Shown here piece after piece: positions 33,281-44,639 of a DNA stretch of 64,000 nucleotides. The translations under genes and the position numbers were made by a program. The notes beneath the pieces were generated by a model that was not told where the DNA came from, searched no databases, and worked only from the letters and a program-made list of their open reading frames with translations. This DNA comes from Pardosa pseudoannulata (Eukaryota; Arthropoda; Arachnida; Araneae; Lycosidae). The number at the start of each line of letters is the position of its first letter. The stretch's first letter is position 1. The stretch lies in the NCBI GenBank assembly GCA_032207245.1, contig CM063502.1, positions 48,849,404 through 48,913,403 on the forward strand, written 5' to 3'.

Positions 33281-36200
33281 AATGGGAAAAGAGGAGTTTT
33301 GTAAAGTTTTGCACTGTGACGAAGATCCCCTCTAGCCCATTTCATGTCTCTAGGTTGTACTATTTACCAACAATCGTGTTGACATACATCCACAGAAAGA
33401 ATTTTATGTGTTAGATACTAATCACTAAATCAGTGAGGTAATATATTTATTATGATCAATATTTGTTTGAAATATAAATTTCGTAAAATCCACTGCGAAT
33501 TTCAAAATGTTAAAGACCGGCTGCTGATTGGTCAACCCTAATATAGAAAACTAATTCACGAAATGATTTTTTTTTCTTTGATTTTCCTATAAAGGTATAT
33601 ATTAAGCTATAGAGATTTCCTATTTCATTTCATTTTAGCGAGAGAGTGAAGTCTAGTCTTGTTACTAACTGTATTCAACAGTCTTTGTGGATAAAATTTG
33701 TGAATAAGATTTCTTTGTTACATTTCGATGCCGTATTACTCTGTAGAATTTATTTAAAAAAATGTTAGCTTTTACAGTTTTCCTATCATCTTAGTTACTG
33801 TGTAATACGTCTAGTTTCATATCCGTTGAAGATATTTAATAAGTTGAGAGTAGGTAGGCTAATTTTCATGAAATTTTTAATTTTTAATATGCTATGTCTG
33901 TTGGAGTAAAGCATATTTATGACAGTTGTAAGTAAAATTAATTAAAAAGTTAAGGTTTCTACCTTTTTGTTTTGGAAAAGGGTCACTTACAAAGTGTTGT
34001 TTTTAAACTAGAAAAGCTGAGAGAATTTTTTGAATCGGTTCCAAAAGAAGAGATATTGCTGTTACTGATAAATATGTAATTCAAAACTTGGAAAGTAATA
34101 TACACTAGTCAATGGAAGAGAAAGTATTAACTTTCACTTAAGGCTTCATTTGACTGAAAATTCATTATTTCTATCTCATTGAATTATACAATGTAAACAA
34201 GGATAAGAAACAAAAATTATTTTTCAGTATCAATTATCCTACAAAATTATAAAACAATTACTACTAATAACTTTAAACATTTTTTCAAACTATATTTTTT
34301 ATTTTATTAAAGTTTGAAAGTCTTATTATAATTACTGACTGTTGAATTCCTTTGAAATTTGTTAACTATCAACTTTATAAATAATAAAATAAAAGTTTGT
34401 CATAATCAGTATGTTTCGAAGCACATAGTCACTAAATTCTGTACTTAAAAAAGAACATATATTTTCTAGAGGAAAAATAAATATTTTTACTACCATTATT
34501 ATTTTTTCAAAACATTTTTCAGGTATGTTCATGATGACAAGTTTAATTCTCAGATCTAAAACTTAACTTAAAAATAAAAACTGCCTTATTGAGGGTAAAA
34601 GGAATGTACATGGAGCATTTTCTAATAATATACTTTTTAAAGAAATAATAATAAATAATTTGTTTAAATTATTAACTCTTTATATAACTGTGTTTCATTT
34701 TTGCAACAAATATAAAAATTAATGCCATTTCCGAGCGAGCTGGAAAAGACTGTTTTACTGATTGTTATCCTGTAAAACTGAAATTAATACAGAGAGATTC
34801 TGAGAGACAGGGAGACATTAATAATAAAGAGATAAATATAATTACCTCTCCGTAATAATTATTAATAAAGAGAGATTAATTCAGAGAGAATATCTATCAA
34901 ATGGGAAAAGTTTACTTTTCATATTGAATTTTCATTTTTTGTTTGATCAGATTTTCATGATTATTGCTGAAATGAGCTTTGAATTTGTTAAAATAAACCT
35001 CCAGGTGTCCAGTGTCTCTTTTTATGGACAATTACAAAATAGTTTATAGTACTTTTAAGTTTCCCCGGAATGATTTTTTTTCTTTTTAGAGAAGATAGAG
35101 GACAGTCCTCTAAGCAATTCAAATAACGTATCAGCTCTTACTTATAATTTTGTCACTTGGTTTGATATTTTATGATCTTGCAAGCCTCAAAGCAATAAAT
35201 TTACATTTTAAGCAGGTACATTGTCCGAAATGGTGATGAATAGCTATATTTATCATAAAGCATCCCTTTCCAGTACTACGCTTACATGAGATATCAAATA
35301 AATCTTTTATCACGAATTTTTTTATTTTTATTTTTATTTTTATTTTTATTTTAATAAATGGCATCCTATGATGTTTAAAAGGACAGTTCATTACTAATGG
35401 GGACAGCTCTAATATTGAAAGTTGCTTAAATATCGTATTTCTTTTATTCTCAGGATTTCATACTACTTTAGATTTAAGATATCCATGAATATATATTTGT
35501 CAGAAAGGACTGTGATATTAAAGTGTTAAAAACACTGGAGATAGCAGTATATTTATCATAAAAAGTTTCAAAAGTTAAAAAATGTTTCAAACTCTTTGTG
35601 TAGTGATAATTTTTAGCTATGTCATTTACAGTAATTATAAAAAGCAAGCATTTTTTTAAAGGAAATAAGGTTTTTAGCCCTTGAATTTTTATTCTTATCT
35701 TTTAAATTCTTTTAATTATTTTTTATGTGTTTGAAATGATGTATTCTAACATTTTGAGAAATATCTTTTAATTCAAGGTTGTTGAAATACAAGGGATTAA
35801 TATTTTACTTTAAATTTTTAACCTCTTTTACAAAAATGTATAGCAATATGAAGTGAATTTTTTCTTGTGAATTGGTTAAAAATAAAATAAATTAAATTGA
35901 AAGTCCACTGCTGCCTTAACACTGAAATGGACAAACTATGGCCCACGTAAAGGTTTTATCCTTCCTGTCACAAATTAAAAATATATATATTTATTTATGA
36001 ATAATTTATATATTTATCTACTTAATGATAAATTAAAACAAAGAAAACTATTATCTACAATACAAATGTAGTGCTAATAGTACCAATGCATTTCAACTCA
36101 CATTGCAAATTAATGAATGCGGATTTCAGCTTGAATTAAGTTACAATTTAATAATCACCTCAAGCGATAGTTTATCAGTGTTCATAAAGTAGAATTTTAC

Positions 36201-36849
36201 GAGTCGTTATCAAAAGCAAGTTTCCCAATGCATCACAACAAGAAAATGTTATGTTTACTTCATCTTATATATGACTCTTAGGAAAAATTCTAATAGAAAC
36301 TAGCCACTGCGCAGTCAACCTTCGGTCTGGATATACATAATCAATGAAGTCATGCTTGCTCTTAAAAATATTTTCCCAGGCTATTTTAATTCTAAATTTA
36401 TTACAGAGTATTAAATATAGATCAGTGTATTTAATGTTTATGACTACATGTAAAAATAAAATTTCTTGTCCCGGATCCGAAATGACAAAATTTTAGAAAC
36501 TTTTTAAAAGTATTCATTTTAAGCTCTATAAATTTTCGAAACAATATAATTGAAATGATATATTCTTAGATTTAAGATGACATGTAGTTCAGGAGAGTAT
36601 GATTGCTCAATTGATACCTAGAAAAGAAAAATGTATGACCAACATATAAAGCATCGCATAAATAGTAGTTATAAGAAAACTGAGAAAACAAAGCCTAAGT
36701 TTTTCAAAATACTGATTAGAATTTTAAGAAAACAAATAGCCAAACTTGATCCTAGAATTATTAAAAAGAAATTAAAAGAATCCGCATCTTGATATGTTAA
36801 GTAGTTTTCATGTGATTCGAGAACAGGCACTATATTTGCATTATTTATA
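33281..36849. other. Intergenic, mostly featureless
   Basis: AT-rich. A (TTTTTA)n run lies near 35317-35353, and a GAGAGA-rich patch with a short duplication near 34790-34885. No gene found. Confidence 0.35.
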
Positions 36850-37365
36850 TTAGGTCTGCTGGAAAGTTTTATCCGATAACGTTATTTTAAATTTCAACAC
36901 GATTGCAAAACATTATTTGTGACATATATGACAATCTCTGTTTATCATTGTTTTTATACATATCTGCTCTTTTGAATGAACTGAAACAGAACTGTTTCAT
37001 AGGATCATTAAATGAGATGGGATAATGTAAACATGGCTGTTGAGTAAGCTCTTTCGCGACATTGTATTTGGCACGAATACCAACAAGGAAGAAATGTAAC
37101 AAAAGCATGACGAAATTTAGTGACAGTTTTTGGTGGAGATGCAGTCTCGAATAAAACTTGCAACATATGGTTAGAAAACTTTGACGCAGGTGATTTCCAC
37201 CTTAATGTAAATCCACACAGTAGGAGGCCATTTTTGGACGAAAATAATACTGTGAAGACCATGGTAGAGCAGGAAGTTGTTTGGACACCAACAGAGATTG
37301 AAGGAATGTTTAATTTAGCTATAGAAGCCCCTTTGGACGCCCACTCCCGAAAAAGTTTGCCATAA
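36850..37365 (+). mobile_element. Mariner-like element, 5' part, with broken transposase
   Basis: It starts TTAGGTCTGCTGGAAAGTTT after a TA, like the terminal repeats of some mariner subfamilies. The decayed N-terminal transposase follows: the frame at 37120-37365 reads FGGDAVSNKTCNIWLENFDA, GDFHLNVNPHSRRPFLDENN and later TPTEIEGMF, matching the mariner paired-type HTH and its RSGRP linker. The catalytic domain is absent and no right terminal repeat was found, so the element is truncated. It belongs to a different subfamily from the copy at 19133. Confidence 0.75.
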
Positions 37366-37619
37366 ATGGATATAGCCAAAATGATCTTCATATAAAAGTC
37401 CTTTTCCGATTCATCAGGAAGTAAAATGCTTTGTTCTATTTAGGCAATTATTTTAAGGATTCTTTTAAAAAGTGCCTAACTAATTTTTAATAATTAGTTA
37501 ATTTTATCATTTCTAGTAATATATTTTTAAAAGAACACATATATACTTAGCAACAAATGAGTTATAAATTGTGTTAGATCTAATATTTTTCTTAACGAAT
37601 ATAGATTTTTTTCTTTCCA

Positions 37620-38392
37620 GTGAAGTTGTCAATACAAACAGATATCTTTGTGTAAAACATTTCTGCGAAGCTGTTAATCATTTAACACCACCCGGATGCA
37701 CGTGGAGCTTAACTCCTTAATAAACATTTTTTTGAAAAAGACTGGCCAAAAAAAATCATTTTTTAATGTAAAAAACACAATTTAGAACGTTGTCTTGCCA
37801 AAAAAATTACAAAAATACAAAAATAATCAAAATTTGTATTGCAATTTCGGATTTTGATAACGTTGCAGAAAATAGTCAAATATTGTAATATTACACGCAC
37901 ATCGACTTTTTTTATCTTTCCTTTCGAATTCCCATTTCAGAATAAACATTATTATCAGTAAAAATACTTATTTATATTTTTAAAACATAAATAATAACAA
38001 TACTAGTATTTATAAAATTAATTAAAGTTTTCTTTTGTGTGATATATTTCGAAACAAGGTGCAGCCTATAAAATCATAGCAACATAAAATACAACGCCGT
38101 TCGAATTATCTCGAGTGTGCACAGTTTGGCCAGTTTAGAGCGCTCAAGTTAACTCGAGCTTGCACGTTAAGGGGTTAAGGTATGTTAAGGACGTGAATAG
38201 CATTAGCCTCTCTGAGTGCTCGTAATTTAGAAGCAGAGATCAAGCAGAAGACCCTCAGGCTTGGCCTACCACCTCCAGAGGTATCATTTGAACATGGAGG
38301 ACATAGCGACCACGAATCTATTTTTCGTGCCCTAGCAGCCTTTAACAATCCTCAACTGATCGACACCTTTGCCCACTGAGCTTCTGCAGTTC
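37620..38392 (-). mobile_element. Family B SINE, subfamily 2, split by a TTAA element
   Basis: In reverse complement, the head lies near 38392 (GTTGAGGATTGTTAAAGGC region), the body includes GAACATGGAGGACATAGCGA and CTTGGCCTACCACCTCCAGA on the plus strand, and the 3' half continues at 37620-37708 (GAAGCTGTTAATCATTTAAC, CACCACCCGGATGCACGTG). The copy at 55690 shares both halves without the interruption. Confidence 0.75.
37713..38174. mobile_element. TTAA-flanked MITE (piggyBac-like target), 462 bp
   Basis: TTAA at 37709-37712 and at 38175-38178 brackets a non-coding insert. Its ends are CTCCTTAATAAAC and, reverse-complemented, CCCCTTAACGTGC. Removing it joins GGAGCTTAA to GGTATGTTAAGGACG, which aligns with AACTCAAGGAATGCTACGGA in the uninterrupted family B copy at 55.8 kb. 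The superfamily is inferred from the TTAA target and short CYCCTTAA ends only. Confidence 0.7.
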
Positions 38393-39176
38393 CTATAAAT
38401 TAAACCAAAAGGCATTCTAAGCAAAGAAAACATAGCATACTATATACATTAGAAACCTCCTGCACAGCCTGGCAAGACCTCACCTTAGATTAGCAAAGGT
38501 AGAATAAGTGGCTTTAAGAACCAGTTACATAATTGCCGGTGATGCTAATTTCAGTATGGTGTCAACATCTACGACGTTCACCGGCAGTACTGTAATGCCT
38601 GTGATAGGGTGAAAATATGTTTATACCTAAAAGAAAATTCTACTAAACCTTCATTTTTTTTCTATTTATATATAATGATTAATAAAGTTTGTTATAATTC
38701 ACCCTGGAATGTTGCTTATGAAATACAAAAGGAGTAACAAACGATTAAATTTGGTTAAAAATTGCTATGCTATAGACTTATAAAGGTGATCTCCCCTTTA
38801 ATTTTAGAAAATTTTGATGCTACTTTAGCAATGAAAAATATTACTTATTAATTATAAAATTATTTCCTTTAATAAATAAGTTTTTCCTTTTTAAGCTTTT
38901 CCTGGCAAATTAGGTCGACTTTTGATGCAATTCATATGTACTTTACTCCCTAATAAATTTTCGGTACATGGCATCAGAATGTATTTCTGTACTCCATAAC
39001 GAGCCAAAAATGGTAACCCTTCAGAAAATAAAACCCTAGCATTCATACTTCAGAAATGACAGTGACTGAATTTCAAGATGATTAAAAAAAAGTAAGTTTC
39101 TCCCTGCGGCCAAGCAAGTCTTTGAAAACATTCCTTAACTGATGAGGTCCGGGGGGTCATAACAATCTTGTTTGGC
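38393..39176. other. Intergenic region upstream of the secreted-protein gene
   Basis: No repeat family assigned. The promoter of the gene at 39.2 kb is at its right end. Confidence 0.4.
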
Positions 39177-39183
39177 TATAAAG
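39177..39183 (+). promoter_or_regulatory. TATA box of the secreted His-rich protein gene
   Basis: TATAAAG in the context GGCTATAAAGAGGG. A start of transcription about 30 bases downstream, near 39205-39208 (TTCCATTATTAC), would give a first exon of about 60 bases ending at the ATG. Confidence 0.65.
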
Positions 39184-39204
39184 AGGGACACAGAGAAGCA
39201 TTCC

Positions 39205-39269
39205 ATTATTACATCAAAGAGTTCATATCCAAGAGCACATCTCCTGATCCCATATCAAGTCTAACCATG
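39205..39269 (+). other. First exon (5' UTR plus initiator ATG) of the secreted His-rich protein gene
   Basis: The stretch ends CTAACC ATG/GTAAGG, so the initiator codon (39267-39269) is the last codon of the exon and the intron donor GTAAGG follows at once. Only three coding bases are here. The start at 39205 is estimated from the TATA box. The exon is supported by how well it completes exon 2, which opens in phase 0 with a signal peptide that lacks its own Met. Confidence 0.7.
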
Positions 39270-39286
39270 GTAAGGAAATATTACCT

Positions 39287-40290
39287 CCTATTTGTTCAGG
39301 ATCCAAATACATTCCTGATTTTATAGTTTTATTCTACACAATTATAAGGTTCTTAGGAGATGAAACGAGAAAAAAAATTAAATTTCATTCTTAATTTTTT
39401 ATAGATATTAGTTCTTTTTGTGAAATTTAGAGAGTTTTTTAAATTTCATGGTAAAATATTTTTAAAATTTCAATTATAATTTAGTTCTCTTAAAGGGCAA
39501 AATTTATTTGTTCCTATTTGTTCAGGATCCAAATACATTCCTGATTTTATAGTTTTATTCTACACAATTATAAGATTCTTAGGAGATAAAGCGAGAAAAA
39601 AAAATTAAATTTCATTCTTAATTTTTTATAGATATTAGTTCTTTTTGTGAAATTTAGAGAGTTTTTTAAATTTCATGGTAAAATATTTTTAAATTTTCAA
39701 TTATAATTTAGTTCTCTTAAAGGGCAAAATTTATTCAGAATAAAAATTCACTTCAATGGTGATTAATTGAATTTTTAGGAAAGGAATTGGTTTTAAAAAT
39801 AACTGAATTTAAATCCATACCTGAGTTTCATATTTTTATTCTACACAATTATAAAATTCTTAGGAAATGAAGCTAATTTTTTTTTTTTTTAACATTTCAT
39901 TCGAAATTTTTAATTATTGATTCTTTTTGTAAAATTTTGAAAGGTTTGTAATTTCAGGGGAAATTATTTTTAAAATTTAAATTATAATTTATTCTTCTTA
40001 AAGGGTAATGTTTTTTTGCAGAGTAAAACTTGCTCTTTATGGAGATTGAATGAGTAAAAAATGATTTAAATCCATAATTGAGCTTTACAGCTTTATTCTA
40101 CATAATTATAAAACTCTTAAGAGATGGAGCTGGAATTTATTTTTTAAATCTCATTCAAAATTTTTATTTATTAATTTTTTTGTGAAATTTAAAGAGTTTT
40201 TGAAGCTTGGGATAAAGTAAAGTCTCTTAAAGAGCAAGATTTTATGCAGTGTAAAAATTCCCACTTTAATGGTTATTGACTAAATGTTTA
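39287..40290 (+). repeat. Tandem array in the intron, 226-bp and longer units
   Basis: 39287-39512 is repeated almost exactly from 39513 to about 39740 (TTTGTTCAGGATCCAAATAC, TATTCTACACAATTATAAG, TCTCTTAAAGGGCAAAATTT). Two older, diverged units follow (about 39815-40062 and 40063-40290), which share TTATTCTACAYAATTATAAA and CTTAAAGRGYAA. Confidence 0.9.
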
Positions 40291-40657
40291 AAAAATTATT
40301 CAGTTTCATATCTGTTACTTAAATGTAATAACTTCTTAATGTTAAGCAATCGTACCTGAAACGCAAAGAGCAATACCTGATTTCATAAACAGAATTTTGA
40401 GCTAGTGAAAGGCATTTTTATCAAATTTTATATTATAATCGATTTGATTTGAATATGAAATTATTTTATTGTTTTTAAATTAGCCCTTGTCTGTTGCTCT
40501 TAACAATTCTCAATACTGGTATGAATGGTAATGAATCACTACATCATTCATTTAATTCATTAAGTGCATTAAATCTGTTTATCGGGGGAAATAATTATGA
40601 TGATTTGAAAGCAGGATATTATATGGAAAAGAAGTTTACCATTTAAGATAGCTTTGA

Positions 40658-40858
40658 TTTTTAATTTACAATGTATGTAATTTAGTTTAACTCTTTCATT
40701 GAAATAAGCATATTGTTCTAACCAATAATGTATATATTTTCTGTAACTATTAATTTTATTCTACCATTTCTCTTTTTAATTTACGCTACATGTAATTTAG
40801 TTTAACTTTGTAACTGAAAAATACAGTGTATTGTTCTAACCAATAAAGTATATACTTT
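40658..40858 (+). repeat. Tandem duplication, offset 115 bp
   Basis: TTTTTAATTTACAATGTATG...TTGTTCTAACCAATAATGTA at 40658-40735 recurs as TTTTTAATTTACGCTACATG...TTGTTCTAACCAATAAAGTA at 40773-40850. Confidence 0.85.
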
Positions 40859-41223
40859 TTTAAATTATAAATATCTTGTCACGCTATGACAAGCTGCCAT
40901 TTGAAATGTTTTAATTATAATGTGTTTGAAGTGGAAAAGAGTAGTTATATATATATATATATATGTATAAAAGGAGAACTGTTTTTTGTGTGCGTTCATC
41001 ATTCCGATTTGATGATACTAGTATATATATATGAGTACATATTTTCAAAGTGTTATATTTTTTCTTCAGCTTTTCATTGTGGATAGATAGAATATTTAAT
41101 CTGTGTTTATAATCCTTTTTGATTCTGTCTGTAACTTTTAATTTAAGACCTCATCTTCTGTTGTAAAAATTACTATATTAAAACAGAAGCGTTAGATTAT
41201 TAAGCATTAAAATGTTAAAATTG

Positions 41224-41550
41224 TTACAAATTATAATGTTGTATTAAAGTGTTAAAGGGAATTTTGTTTGAAATTATAATCATTATATGTAAATAACTAG
41301 TCCTTCCTGCGTCAGTGCTGATATGACAATAACTCTTGGCAACTAAATAATGTATGGATCTTCGAACACAGCCATAAATGTCGGGCATAGTCCAGAGACT
41401 ATGGCTTGAGGTGAATTCTGTTTTTTCGTCCCTCCATGACTTTTTGTAGTCAAATACCCTGCGTTGGCTGTCTGAAGGTACGAGCCTATTTCCTGTAGGT
41501 TCATATCTCGTAATTAATAAGAACCCTTTAGTGGTAAAATATGATTTCAT
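41224..41550 (-). CDS. Unidentified 108-codon ORF in the intron, doubtful
   Basis: This minus-strand frame (start MKSYFTTKGFLLITRYEPTG, later RLVPSDSQRRVFDYKKSW and MPDIYGCVRRS) lies in a locally less AT-rich patch. I recognise no family. The charged, mixed composition looks more protein-like than most chance frames here, so it may be a decayed transposon or pseudogene piece. No promoter or splice context supports expression. Confidence 0.2.
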   Translation of the reverse strand: MKSYFTTKGFLLITRYEPTGNRLVPSDSQRRVFDYKKSWRDEKTEFTSSHSLWTMPDIYGCVRRSIHYLVAKSYCHISTDAGRTSYLHIMIIISNKIPFNTLIQHYNL

Positions 41551-41662
41551 TGATATGTTGGTATGGCAGATTAATAAAAATTCTCAAGAAAAGTAAGCAC
41601 TAAGTCGTATAATATATGATAGCATGTTGCGAGATTTAATGTTATTTTATGCTGATATATAT

Positions 41663-41733
41663 GTAGGTCCCGGTCTCATTAGCCCTCGTGTTGCAAAAAG
41701 TAGACCGTAGCACTCCAAACCAAACCAAACCAA
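41663..41733 (+). mobile_element. 5'-truncated family A SINE with target duplication
   Basis: Only the tail is present (GTAGGTCCCGGTCTCATTAG to CTCCAAACCAAACCAAACC). It is flanked by identical 15-bp copies of TATGCTGATATATAT at 41648-41662 and 41734-41748, the signature of LINE-driven retroposition. Confidence 0.92.
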
Positions 41734-42786
41734 TATGCTGATATATATTTACTGCATATTTGCAAATTTTATACCATACTTTACAGTTGTCATATTGCTT
41801 TTCTTTCAGTTTAAATGTCTTAAGTTTGTTAATTTTTTAAAAAAATGAAGAATAAAGTAACTGTAAATTTAGTTCTAAATCGGTCCTTAGAGGTTTGATT
41901 TTAGTGGTAAACGGAAAGACTGGTCCTATTTATCCCTATGCTCATAATTTATCCGCAGAATCTACTGTTGCCTAATTAAAAAAAAATATTGCACAGGGAC
42001 TTAAATGTAGAATTTATTAGATTTGTCATCTAAATGCCCGTTATAAACTATTTTTGAAAATTTCCTTAACTGTAAAAATAGTGATATTGCCAATTTGCTT
42101 AATTATTATGAAAGGGAATTTTTTAATCGGTCAAGAGCTTCTTCTAAAATCCCTTCATGTATTAGATCAATCAACAAATTTTTTCCATCGTTTCATCTTC
42201 ATCTCAACTCTCCTCCTCCTCCTCTTGTCGTCATATTTTTGCGTCACAATTTCTACTCTTCTCAGATTTTCCCATTTTTTACACTTTGTCTTAATTGTCA
42301 CATATTATGTACTCTTCCCGTTTGAACTGAATTATAGAATCATTTAATTTTTTTACATTTAAATTCTTATAAGGAGCTTCGCTTTCTGATGTATCACTCC
42401 CGTCTATGTCTAGGTTATATCTTCAAACAATTAACAAAATATTGTTTTATATTAAGAAATATTTGAAGGAAAATCTACTGCTAATTTTTCGTAGTCATTA
42501 ATAATTTGTATTATTTATTACCGATCAATAATGTGTTTTGACTTTCTAAGAGGTTTTGCTTTCCTTTCTGACCTTTATCCTTTATTCATTTTACGCCTTT
42601 TGATGGTGAAAATAAGCAAAGTTATTGTTTGTTTTGTTAAATCTTTATGACATAGGTCGTTTTTAAAGTAGAGTATTTAAAGACCCGAAGGAAAATTCAT
42701 TTCATCTTAAGCATCGAATGTAGATTGCTTCCTTAAACCGTTTTTAATCTTTTCGAACGCGATAATTTAAATCTGAAATAATGGAT

Positions 42787-43053
<267 letters not shown>

Positions 43054-43317
43054 TATCGTGTTTTTAATCTGGAGATCCATAGAGACATATGCATGAATCT
43101 TGTTAGGATGAATGATTGTCGATTTATATCCAATGAGTTTCAAATCCTGACCTTCTTTAATTAGTCCAGTGGCAAGAATGGAATTCTCAAAATAAGAATT
43201 CTTTGTATCCCAACCCTTAATTCCAAGCATATATGACGGACGATGATCAAACAAATAGTGTACCTCATGTTGGTATCAAATTATGTAGTAGACATGAATG
43301 TTTATAGCCTTTTAGAA

Positions 43318-43388
43318 AAGGGTTTAAGCAGTAGGTTCCGGTCTAATTACCCTTAACATTGCAAAAAATTGAGTTTAACCTTATGAAC
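43318..43388 (+). mobile_element. Family A SINE 3' fragment
   Basis: GGTTTAAGCAGTAGGTTCCG, then GTCTAATTACCCTTAACATT and GAACCAAACC. Diverged tail only. Confidence 0.6.
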
Positions 43389-43548
43389 CAAACCATACTT
43401 ATTTACAATAAGAGTCCGAAATGTTGACTGTTCACACTTAAGAGAGCCATATTATATTACATGTATTTTTTGAGGAAGAGCATCATACTTCTTAATGAAT
43501 ATTTATAGTTAGATATATTATCAAAGATGCTCATTATATTGCTTAATG

Positions 43549-43721
43549 GCCGAACGATGGCCGATTGGTTAGGGTGCTGGCCTTCGGAACCGGAGTTCGT
43601 GGGTTCGAATCCCACTGAGGCATGGATGTTCGTAGCCGTTCGGAATCGGCGTTAAACTGTAGGTCCCGGTCTCATTAGCCCTCGTGTTGCAAAAAGTAGA
43701 CCGTAGCACTCCAAACCAAAC
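43549..43721 (+). mobile_element. Family A SINE, best full-length copy
   Basis: A box GGCCGATTGGTTAGGGTGCT, B-box region GAGTTCGTGGGTTCGAATCC, body CGTAGCCGTTCGGAATCGGC, tail GGTCCCGGTCTCATTAGCCC to CTCCAAACCAAAC. Direct repeats TATATTGCTTAATG (43535-43548) and TATATTTCTTAATG (43722-43735) flank it. Confidence 0.92.
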
Positions 43722-44456
43722 TATATTTCTTAATGAATATTTTTGTAATTCTAAAGCTAATTTAATACATCCAGTTGTGTTTAATCCTCTTTGTAACAAT
43801 CGATGTTCCGCTGGACTATCTATTTTATATTATTCATTAAGATACATTAATATCTATTATTTTTAAGAGCATTGCGTACATTAAAATATTTCCGCACTGC
43901 ATGAAGTTTGCGTTTAAATTTCATTTGGAGACTAACGAGAAAAATCAGCTTGTTGGGCTTTTAGAGCGCTACGGACTATTGATTTGAAACTCTATATCTA
44001 AGAAAATTCAATTGATTTGATATTGATAATTTATAATTTATTTGAAACTCATACTTGTTAACTCACAGTACGTTTTTATATCGAATGCCTTTTAGATTAA
44101 AACTTGTATTTTCACTCCGCTGTGAGTTATCTTATCACATATGTATGATTAAACATATGCTTTTTCTCACAAAGAAGTGAACGCATATGTATTTAAAGAA
44201 CAAACACGGTACTTGTATAGGGGAAGTAGTTTGGATTTGAGAAAGACAGCAATAATCAATGCTAACATTAAATGAAAGAAAATAAATTTTTGTTCCATTC
44301 ATTAATATTTTTTTTATATTTTTCTTTAAAATGTTTTGGATTTTTGATAGTGTAAAAATAAGAAAGCATGAAATATTTATCGCTACTAATGATGCATTTT
44401 TCCTTTCAAAGAATTTTTATACTTATGCAACTTTGACTATAAATAAGAATCGGGTA

Positions 44457-44622
44457 TGGTTTGGTTTTGAGTTCTTCAGTCTACTTTTTTGCAATACGAA
44501 GGTTAACGAGACAGGGATCTACTGCTTAAAGCCGATTCCGAAAGTCTACGAACATACATGTCGCAGTGGGATTCCAACCTACGGACTCCGGTACCGTAGG
44601 TCAGAGCTCTATCCCTGTACAA
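44457..44622 (-). mobile_element. Family A SINE, minus strand
   Basis: The plus strand shows the complement of the tail (GGTTTGGTTTTGAG), body (AAGCCGATTCCGAAAGTCTA) and B-box region (AGTGGGATTCCAACCTACGG). Confidence 0.8.
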
Positions 44623-44639
44623 AGCAAGAATGAAGAATT

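Noticed and set aside
39287..40290. CRISPR-like array
   Set aside because: The repeats are long contiguous tandem units without spacers, and the genome is clearly animal.
42054..42347. 97-codon plus-strand ORF rich in Leu, Ser and Phe
   Set aside because: It lies over a pyrimidine-rich stretch in an intron, gives an unstructured hydrophobic translation, and an overlapping frame is equally open.
43549..43721. Functional tRNA genes at the many A-box and B-box pairs (SINEs, LTR blocks, 21.9 and 49.6 kb)
   Set aside because: None forms a proper acceptor stem and all continue into SINE or LTR sequence.
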